A stretch of DNA of 64,000 nt, taken from NCBI RefSeq assembly GCF_020085105.1, contig NC_058055.1, positions 8,134,822-8,198,821 on the forward strand, written 5' to 3'. Below are positions 54,637 through 64,000 of the stretch, piece by piece. Source of the stretch: Siniperca chuatsi (taxonomy: Eukaryota > Chordata > Actinopteri > Centrarchiformes > Sinipercidae). The translations under genes and the position numbers were made by a program. The stretch's first letter is position 1. Each line of letters starts with the position of its first letter. Under the pieces are notes generated by a model. It was given only the letters and a program-made list of their open reading frames with translations, was not told the DNA's origin and did not search any database.

Positions 54637-57600
54637 CTTTTAGGGTACAAAAGGTGTAAGAGAAATGTTTAAATGATTCCTCTTTTCCTCAGGGACCCCT
54701 GAAAACCTTGCACAGACCCCTCAGTGTTGTAGGAGCCCTCTTTGGAAACCACAGGGCGAGACTATTTTTATAAGCTCTGTCTTGAAAGAGGGTTGAATAT
54801 ATTTGGCTTTCATAGAAAATCTAACATTAGCAGTGGACTGTAGAGAGAGGAATGTGAAACCTTACCAACCTAATATGTTAAGTTAGCTGCCTTCTTCAGA
54901 TCAGCGTTTTTTTTTTTTTTGCATTTTTGACTGAAAAGTGAATTCCTGTTATTTCTGTTCTGTTGTTTACCCTTATTACGCTCTGGAAATAGGGTGAAAC
55001 GGAAGTATGTGCTTTCTGCATCTAGTTATCTCCGCACACAAATTCATCAGCATGTAGAGACAGTTTTTGTCAAAAGGTTGAATTTTATGGGCACTTTTGA
55101 GATTTTGAGACAAGTGAAATAGGTTCACCACGTTACATTCACCACCAATCCCTGTTGACTGCATCAGTCAAATCAAGAAATGTATCAGTAAACAGGATAT
55201 TACTATCCCATGTGCCATAATCAGTGGAACATGCCGAGACCCAATTCAGTTCATCATTTTCAATGAAAAGTGAAGATTATGCACCAAAGTGGCACAGATC
55301 AGAAACAGTTACCCCTCCTGGGTGTGGAGCTTGCAGCTTGTCCGTCCATCAAACACAGTAAGCGGCATTCACACGGTGTGGAAGCTGGTGAGAAATCTTG
55401 TCACTGCACTAGCAACTCCTCCTGGTTGGTTGAGGTGCCAGTTCAGAGGTGATGATAGCGTGAACCTCTGCACACATTACACCTTTGTGGTGATACTCGT
55501 TGCTGGCAAGTGAAAAGAAGCATACAGTAATTACATAGATGTTATATAGTTTAATATTAAGCAGTGAATTTCGACAATTCTTTATCAAATTTGCTGATTT
55601 ATAAACAAACTGTAATTATAGAATGATAATCACTCTAGTTTAAAGAAATAAAACAATATATGTTTTCTACATATGTATCTTTGTTTAAGACACATAATAA
55701 TAATTGACCATTATAGATATCACAGGTAGCCAGGTATGTTGCCAGTTTCTATTAGGGCTGGTTGGCAGCTGATAGGGACCACCAGCACCATCAGTCATCA
55801 GCCAATTATTGAAAAGGATTTGTTGTTGTTCGAGGATTAGTAATGTGTGAGCGTGTAAAGGTGACCTTTATACAGAGTTTCGTCTCACACTAGTAGTGTA
55901 GCTTAGTTACAACTAAGGTATATTCATCAGAAGATACTACAGCCTTAGTAGTATCTTCAGTTTCACTTTCTAATTCTAGAAATAATTTCACTTTCTAATT
56001 TTACTGGTTTATCTGTATTGATAGATAGCAATAAAGCATGGTAAATTAAGCATGCTGAGCTACTCCACACTACATGATCAGCTGTAACATGATGCTGTTC
56101 GCAATGTTTTTGATGAGTCTTGGATCACTAATGATTTGCCTGTATGAGATATACAGTTGGTCTGTAGTTTTTGCTGTGTACCCTAAAGCTTCCACTCAGC
56201 ACAGGTTTCTGTTCGTCTTTCATTGTTCATCATTCATGTAAGAGTTACACAATCAACAACAAGGGCTAGATGGAACAGGATAAGCATTCAACTTGCGAAA
56301 AGAAAAAATAAAGGAAACAGAAGTGATTTAGTTTCTGTTGATCTACATCGGGTCTTCCTAAATATTGAATAAACATTCATAAATGACTCTATATCTTTGA
56401 TATCTCTGGTGTACTTGCAGTACAAGTACACGTTAACATGAAGACGAGACATTTTTCATGTAGCTTTCACTTTTCAGTGGTAAATGACACTCTCACTTAA
56501 ACTGCCTGTCTCTCACTGAGGTCATTATTGGTGGATAGTGCATCCAAAAGAATAGGTCTATGTAGGTCACGATACAACATGACATGACAGATCAACTTGA
56601 CTTTTGCAAAGCCTGCAGTAGTGATTCTTTTTGTGATAGAAGATAATTATCTGGACTCATCATTAAACGTATGGAATTGTTCATTTTTGGCGCACAGTAA
56701 ATCTTACAAATCCCACAAATTTGATCTGATTCTAACTTGAATCTTTTCCATCCTTTTTAAACACAGCAAGTACCAGTAGTGTCTCTGTCACATTGCCATT
56801 ATCTTATAGCTCCCAGCACTGTTCAATCCACAGCAAAACTCCACACTGAGCAAATGAGCAAATATACTGAGTGAGTTAAAAACAACAAATGGTCCCCCAA
56901 ATAATATATTCATGAGCACCCCAAATTAAATGTCTTTTTGCTTTACCTCCTTCCTAAAGAACATATGATCACATATATAACATATCAAAGAGCAGGAGTG
57001 GGGCAAGGTACGCATCTTCAATGACCTTAGGGTATTAGTGTATATATTTGATCTGTATTCAAACGTTTGAGTAGTTTGTGTGTTAAAGCCATTTTTCCTG
57101 TTGTCACTAATGAACTTTTAACTGAGACAGGCAGAATCAGACACAATTAGAACATTACACATTTAAAATATGGTAAAAATATAAAAATGTATCAACTTCA
57201 ATAGCTCATAGCATTCTTATTCTCTTACTTCTTGAATTATTTGTTTTTCAAGCCAAACTACTGTCTTTTTATTTAATTGTTTTGCAAATGGAGAACATTA
57301 GTCATCCTTAAAATAAAAATCCTATGGTTTATTTAATATGTATTTTGTATTAGATAGAAAGCTTCTGTCATGAAGTTTGTTTGTTTTCTTGTTAGTGTTG
57401 TGTTTTCACAGCTTTCTAAACTCTTTCTTGGCGTGTATGCTTTATATAACCACTGAATATTTGTATTTGTTTTTGTCATTAGGTCTGCCCCAGCCGGAGC
57501 CCCTGCAGCAGAGGGAGGGAATCAACCTCCCAACCTCACCAGCAACCGTCGTCTGCAGCAGACACAGGCACAGGTTGATGAGGTGAGTACACACCTCACT

Positions 57601-58673
57601 GCAAACCCAGTCATGTTGTCAGGCTCAGATGTAGACAGCATCGTTCATTGGTCACTTACTGGTAACTCCTCTCTGCTAGCTCACATACTATATGCATTTT
57701 TAAAAAACAAATCACTGTTAGACCCTCACACACAGTCATTCTGTCTTGATAGCTGATGACACTACACTGCTTTGCGTGTCTTTCCCCAGGTGGTGGATAT
57801 CATGCGTGTAAACGTGGATAAGGTTCTGGAGCGTGATCAGAAGCTGTCAGAACTGGACGATAGGGCTGACGCCCTGCAGGCTGGAGCCTCTCAGTTTGAG
57901 ACCAGCGCTGCAAAACTGAAGAATAAATACTGGTGGAAGAATGCCAAGGTGATGCAGACGTGCTTACTCAAATAGCAAATACGTGTGTATAAAGGCTGCC
58001 TTAAACTGTCCCGCTTACAGACAAATGAAAAAAACAAAAAAGGAGCACCTTGAGGAATGTGGGACATCAATACCACTGTGTCATTGGTTGTTTTGGGGTA
58101 GAAATTCCACATATATTATCCACATCACATTACACAATGGCATGTTGCCATCATGGCATTCATGCTGTGCAGCAATGTTAAAAAAATATTGAAGATAAAG
58201 ACATTTTGTCTGGGCTACATGAACTTCAAAGAGTAAGATGTGTATAACATGTAGTATGGTAAAATTGACTGTTTTTAAAATTTTTTATTTTACTGCTTTT
58301 CTAATGACATTTTCTGAAAATCCACTGACTACAGATGATGATTATCCTGGGAGTCATATGCGTGATTGTCCTCATCGTCATTATTGGTAAGAATCCTCTT
58401 TACTTTTTTTTATTTTATTAATCAATTGTAAAACTGAAAAAAAATGTCTTTCACATATTCTTCACATATATACTGTATAATATAAGGCATAAGGCATGTA
58501 TAAGACAATTTAAATACACAATTATATTTATTTTAACAAATCTAAGAAAGTTGTTGGCAAATATTGGTTTGATAACTGTTTTTATGCTGATGCCTTACTT
58601 TAAACATTATGAATTAGACTTTGTCACCTTTCTTTTTCCTTTCTTTCTTTCTACAGTGTACTTCAGCACCTAA
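53030..58673 (+). CDS. vamp2: Synaptobrevin / vesicle-associated membrane protein 2-like (R-SNARE)
   Basis: Seen: coding pieces 53030-53031 (AT only), 57483-57582, 57790-57948, 58335-58386 and 58657-58673 join in frame to 109 aa. N-terminus [20 protein letters not shown] is Pro/Ala-rich. The SNARE motif is about 22-77, with zero-layer R49 in [11 protein letters not shown]. The juxtamembrane NKYWWKNAK is followed by a C-terminal anchor ([20 protein letters not shown]) ending in FST. Known: vesicle R-SNARE pairing with syntaxin and SNAP-25 for neurotransmitter release; tail-anchored with almost no lumenal part. The FST end and ILGVIC anchor match VAMP2 better than VAMP1 or VAMP3. Human VAMP2 is 116 aa; the difference is the N-terminal Pro/Ala region. 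Odd: the start codon is split by a 4.45-kb intron. That intron holds a TATC microsatellite and a hairpin but no other recognised exon. Confidence 0.85.
54547..54636. repeat. (TATC)22 microsatellite
   Basis: About 90 uninterrupted bases of the tetranucleotide (GATA on the other strand), in vamp2 intron 1, 1.5 kb after the first coding bases. Likely highly polymorphic. Confidence 0.97.
55930..55958. repeat. Perfect hairpin, 11-bp arms
   Basis: GAAGATACTAC, a 7-base loop (agcctta), then the exact reverse complement. It is followed by a direct repeat of tttcactttctaatt. It lies in vamp2 intron 1. Confidence 0.85.
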
Positions 58674-61461
58674 GAAGAGTTGCTCCTACCCCAGTCTAAT
58701 TCCAACTTCCTTGCTACAGAAAAAAACCCTCAAATTGATTACAAAATTAACCATGAGAAAATAATTTATTATATATATCTCCCCGATTAGCCTCGATATA
58801 ACACCCCTAAACCCCTCAGGGCCCCATGGCTCCCCCACTTCCACCACCTCGCCTCTGGACCCCTGTCAATATTTGTCCTGTGAGTGTGTGGCCCTGTCTC
58901 CTTTCTGGGTACTCTTGGCTTTTCTAACCTGCCATACTGAGAACCAAACACTTGTGACGATGCAACAGAAAAGGAAACAACGATTGGCGATAATTGTTAC
59001 ATAACTGATATATATATAGTTCTTTGTAGAGTTTTATTCTGATATATACTGTTTTGTAGGTGTGTGTGCGTGTGTGTGTGCATTTTGTATTTTTTAATTT
59101 TTGTATTAATTTTACGTATGCTTCAGCGTTAAATACTGCCTATTAATCAAAGTGTGTATCATGCATGTGATCATCATCTGTCTGTCCCCTGCTTACTCTC
59201 TCTTTTTGGTGTTTTTTTGCACAATGGAGTTAGACTCCATTTAACTAAGGAAATACCAATTGATTTTTCGAGTCCATCTGTGTTACTCGTGTCCACTTAA
59301 GACCAAGTCCAAAATAAGTCAGAGAACTAAAACTTGTACTAAAAAAAATATCATCAAGTTACAAAAATTTGAGCTATCACATAGACAAAACTGCCCTTGA
59401 AAATTTTCCAGGTTGCTCTTACTTCAGCTCCAGATTTCTATAACTTGATGCCATCAAGTTTTAGCTTCTTTGCTGGCTTTCTGAGAGAGTTAATGCTCAC
59501 TGGTATTGATCAAACATACAAATAATGCATGAATTGTTAAACTAATCATCATTCCCAGTCCTTTCCGTCTGATCCACCCATTATCTGAATGTCATTTCTC
59601 TTTCTCCATTTCTGTCCTCTAATAATTTTCATCTGTAGTGTCTTTAACGCCCCAGCCCTCTTCTGTCTCTCAGCATGCTTGAACACCTCAGTTTCTTCTG
59701 ATAATTTTAATACTGCCATAGTACAGTTGGACCAATGTCTGTAGATGTTTCTATTTTATTTAAATATTACGTAGTGTCTTATTTCGAAAACATTCCTTCA
59801 TTGCAGTCTAGTGCAAATGGTCTTACCGTAGCACATGTAAGTGTAAGTATCTTTAAAAAAAAAAAAAATACACACGATGAAACTTGTGTCGAAAACATTG
59901 GTCAAACCATAGGAGAAAATAGTTATAGTTAATAGCTGTAAGGGTACATTTTGGATAGACATGATTAGACTTTCAATCTGTCCAAATGATTTTCTTTTGT
60001 AATACTTGTGATGTTATCTTAACATTACACTTACAGTATACTGTGGAGATGTCATTAATGTCAAACTGTGGCTATGGGCTTGCAAAAAAAATTCTAATGC
60101 TAGGGGATAAAATGGGGCCGTTACATAATTTGATTAATTTCCATAAAACAAAGGTTAATTCTCACTGGCCCATTACCTACGTGGACACTGAAAAGCCTTG
60201 GTCTCCAGTCACTTCTATTAGTTACTGTAGAATATTTCCAGTCAAACACGCCCTCACACGTTTAGTTTGTGTAGGGGGAGTGGCTGACTGCAGAAAAGGA
60301 ATCTGTTTAAAATGCACAAACAACCTTGTTTTTGATGGCGCTGTCTGGCTGGTCAATAGCCTGGCCAAAGGAGATCCTCGTGCAGCAAAACCTCTCCACA
60401 TGAAGAGCACATAAAAAAAAAATAAAAATCCAGGAACAGGGACAGAGGCTAATGAGGAAAATGTCAAATTCACAGTTGAGTTTTAGTTTCAGCAACTTTG
60501 GGGGTAGGCTCAGAAATTTACAGTCAAAGTTTAGTGACAAGAAACGTGAGAAGCAGTTATTCAAAAACTAGAAGCACTCCTTTGAAGAGTGTTTTGCTAG
60601 CGCAGTGGTCTGTCTCAGTGTTTCTCCCTATAGTTAAGGCCTTTTTTCTTTTTTAAATATAATAGATTATATTTTTTATTATAGTATATTTTTGTGTGAA
60701 ACAGACAGGTAAAGAGGAAGTGTGCAATCAGTACTATTTGCTGCCAACAGCAGTGAGCTCCTCTTTACCTCTGTCTGGTGTGTTTTTTGTAATTCAGCTC
60801 TGTGCGTTATACACTGCCAAGCAACAAGGGAGAGGCTTCTATTGTTATTTCTGTCATTGGTGCCCTCGCTGGTTTGGTCTTAAACAATTCTTTTACATTT
60901 TTTGGCATCTACTCCTGTGCATACTACCTTTTTGGCTACTTTATGAGCAGGAGAGCAGGGCAAAATGATGCACTTATTTTTTAATGCTTTGTCAAACTAA
61001 GGCCTTGTACACATGAACATGAGATGACATAAACCAAAAATCCCTCAAAACTGCAAATTGCATTTTGGGGGATTTGAAACCATTTTACCTTCAACTATAG
61101 AAGGTCTTTATTTACAGAGTTTTACTTGTGGTCGTGGTAAATCTAAGCTCTGAAATTGTTGGAGATCAGTTATTCAATCAAATCTCTGTCTCATGAATCT
61201 GAAGAAATGTGCAGGCCTGCATTAATAAATGCTTAACAGGAAGCGACTCGGCTCGTGCATTACTGCCACTAATGCCATTCTTAAATCCTAAAATGTATTA
61301 ATTTAGCTTTAGCTATAGAGACCATGAAACCACCGACAATATTTCAAAACAAGTGTGTGTAAAGCCTTAGTAGCCTTGTCTCTTTTCAACATGACTTTTT
61401 ATCTTCCCCACCAGCTGAGACCAACCTGCCCCCCTTTGCTCAACTCAGATTCAGAATCCTA

Positions 61462-61553
<92 letters not shown>

Positions 61554-64000
61554 TAGAATAGCTCTGTCTTGGGAATATCCCCAGTTTATCCCGACAGATT
61601 AGGCCGCTTAAATCTCAGAGTGAGGGCACGTTGTTTCCTTGACCACTGAAGTACACAAGCAGAGAGGTTACAGATCTGCCGGCCAGTTCTATTTTGACGG
61701 ACCCCGACCTTAACAAACCCACTCCTCCCCGCTTCCCCTAAAAGTTTTCCTCCAAACAGAGCAAAAGTAAACTGCAGAAGATTACCAAAGACGAGATTTC
61801 CATGCTTACGCTGCCAATTGCCATCAAAAACAAGCAGAGAGAAACAGGTTATCCAAACTATCCCAATCTGTGGTAAATAGCTTATACCCTTACCCTATTT
61901 ATCTACAATTACAGGACCTTTTAACTATTACACACTATTTACATGGTGTGTCAGTTTGGCTTGTGAGTGTGCCATTCTAACATATGCAAGTTAAACCAAA
62001 ACACAAGGACCGCGTGCTTCAGATCTCAAATACAGTCTCCCCCACCATGTGTATCCAGGTCTGAAGATCTTCTCTAATCTGTAACAAGTTTTTAGACACA
62101 TGATCCTATAACTAATAATAGCACAACTCTTCTTTTTTCTGTCTCCATAGTGCTGCCATGTTCTAAAATGAAAACATGTATAAACTAACTATAGCTATTA
62201 GACATAAAGCAAGAAAAACGTTATAAAAAATCTGCATTGTTTGGTGTTTATGGGGGTGTTTTGGGGGTAGGGGGTCCTATATCCTCAGGTTTAAGGTATT
62301 AGCAATTTACCTAAATATATATGAGGACAAAAACTATATTAGCAAATTGTAAAATTGGGTTTTTTGGCAATAGAAAATCATTATAGGCTTACAAATGTGG
62401 TCCTTTTAGCCATCCTACAGGAGTTAACCACACAGTGGACTGAAGAGAAATAACACTACTGATTGGGGTAGGACTTCTGTGTTATCCATAAATCCAACAG
62501 TTGTGAGTGCTCAACCAATTTGGTCACAATGGTGAAAATGAAGTGAGTGCTCTCTTTTTCTGTTGCTTTATTGTCTGTATGAAAAGAAGTGCACATATAT
62601 TTTAACACCGTGGCCCTTTTTCTGTTGTGATTTGTTGATTTTGGTGGAATGGGAATGATTCAGTGGAGAATATTGTCTTATGTCAACCTCAAGAATTGTT
62701 CAGTGATCTCAACTTAACGCTGTGTTCAGATCATTTGGGGGATGATCCAAAATGCAAGTTGCCAGCATGGAAAAACCCTCTTCCAGGTTTGAGTTATAAC
62801 TTGTGAACTTGTAATTCAAACTTGGAGGGAAACAAGCAGAATGAAAGAGGCCAACAGAAGATCCAATCCTTCAACAAAGCGTCATGTAATATGTAGAGTG
62901 GGGAATGGTCCACAACGTTTACAGTTTACAGTCACCCTCAAATGGGATGAATGCAGCGATAGGAGGGAACCTGAGTCTCTGAATGTTCACTGGATGGCTA
63001 TAAACATACAATATTCGACTTAATATATGTTAACATGTTTTATTTTTTAAACAAATATTGTGTTTTTCTTTTGCATTAATTTAGTAATAACTCCAGATGT
63101 CACTGAATTGTTTGTGTGTACGCACTAATGGGTAAAGGTAAACAAAATGGGAAGTTAATGGGAGAAAAAAGTATTTTTACCTTCAATTGTCCAGAATGCT
63201 TAGAATGATTCTACAGTTTACATCAGATTGCCGTTTGTATCTACAAGATATATTTTTTGTTTAAATCTGTTTATTTTTGAGGAAAGATTTTGAGTTCTCT
63301 TTGGGACTGGGGTTTCTGGGATGAAGGCCCATATTGCCCCTGGTCATCTGGCCTTACAGGAGGGACAGGACTGGAGGATCATGGGCAATGTGCTCAGCTT
63401 TATTTGATCTTTTTCTTTTCCTTTGCTTTTATTTATTGATAGATTTATTGTGCTGTCATTTGGTATGGGATTAGAAACTAAGCAAAGTAGACTCAGCATA
63501 AAGGAAAGGAGACTGAATGAAAAACTAAAGTACATAAATAATTGTAGTGTAAATCTATCAATGTCTTATTATATTGATGAACATCATGAAATATATGTAT
63601 ATTGGAAAAACAGTACCTATGACAACTTGTACTTTTGTGTGTGCTTCATGTGTTTTGTGGGTGTGCAACAATGGGCAGATGCAATTTTGACTGCAATTCT
63701 GGGACCTTATCTGACCTGTATGAATAAGCATAAATTTATTATCAATACAAAGATAAATCTCTTTCTTTAATTTATCCTAATTACATGTAAGCGTGTTTCA
63801 AAAATACATGGAGCCCTGGAGCCATAAAAGTGCACATTTCTGCATTGTCCAGAGTCATTTCAGTCATGTTTCCACAGTAGCTGACCTCCACACAAACATT
63901 ATTCAACCTCTATTGTGGCTAGTGCAGTACATTAAGGTTAAAAATACTCGAGGGGTCGTTGTATCCTAACATTTCATCCTCCAACAGTCATGCAAAATGA
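58674..64000 (+). other. vamp2 3' UTR and right flank, no recognised gene
   Basis: The 3' UTR starts after TAA 58671-58673 and probably runs for a kilobase or more. No exon of a recognised family was found up to the right edge. Two longer frames (60802-60984 and 63423-63770) were examined and are discussed under rejected items. Confidence 0.45.
61464..61551. repeat. (GT)44 microsatellite
   Basis: An uninterrupted 88-base dinucleotide run, the longest simple GT/CA run in the window. It causes a false Cys-Val open frame. Confidence 0.97.

Noticed and set aside
60696..60984. Two overlapping hydrophobic frames (one with a VISVIGALAGLVL segment)
   Set aside because: Short, mutually overlapping in different frames, in the vamp2 3' flank, and not matching a membrane protein family I know.
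61355..61561. Plus-strand frame with a long Cys-Val run
   Set aside because: A translation of the (GT)44 microsatellite.
63423..63770. 115-aa open frame on the plus strand near the right edge
   Set aside because: No recognised family motif, AT-driven composition and no supporting splice context or second copy; treated as a chance frame.

Overview
The window is eukaryotic, and the evidence points to a ray-finned (teleost) fish. It carries five vertebrate protein-coding genes split into short exons with GT-AG introns. The non-coding DNA is AT-rich and holds long CA/GT, TATC and AT microsatellites plus interspersed repeats of kinds common in fish genomes (hAT-like MITEs, an L1-like LINE 3' end, a tRNA-derived SINE fragment, TGCTAAC-type repeats). 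There are no operons, CRISPR arrays, phage or prokaryotic features.

Layout: (1) 603-6564 (+), the last four coding exons of a GABA-A receptor beta subunit, best matched to the beta-4 type; its 5' exons lie off the left edge. (2) 6.6-24.0 kb, a gene-poor stretch of repeats and microsatellites. (3) 24006-28178 (+), a complete seven-exon CTX-family immunoglobulin membrane protein, vsig1-like (305 aa). (4) 29258-34346 (-), a complete seven-exon tmlhe (trimethyllysine dioxygenase, 421 aa), convergent with vsig1. (5) 34.3-39.1 kb, intergenic, with a 633-bp hAT-type element flanked by a perfect 8-bp target duplication. (6) 39125-48077 (+), a complete twelve-exon mpp1 (p55 MAGUK, 467 aa). (7) 48.1-52.9 kb, intergenic. 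(8) 53030-58673 (+), a complete five-exon vamp2-like synaptobrevin (109 aa) whose start codon is split by a 4.45-kb intron. (9) 58.7-64.0 kb, vamp2 3' flank with a (GT)44 tract and no recognised gene.

The genes do not form one pathway: a chloride channel subunit, an epithelial adhesion-type protein, a carnitine-biosynthesis enzyme, a membrane scaffold and a vesicle SNARE. They make sense as conserved synteny. From recalled knowledge, human TMLHE, MPP1 and the beta-4 counterpart GABRQ are all at Xq28 and VSIG1 is at Xq22, so most of this block resembles a human X-linked segment; vamp2 (human chromosome 17) is the outlier. I found no undescribed biological system. The observations most worth a second look are the split vamp2 initiator, the apparent absence of the beta-4 alternative donor, the two hAT-like elements with perfect 8-bp duplications, a nested fold-back element, and two perfect palindromes or hairpins in introns. 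All exon borders were read by eye from frame, splice dinucleotides and remembered protein families; no alignment was run.
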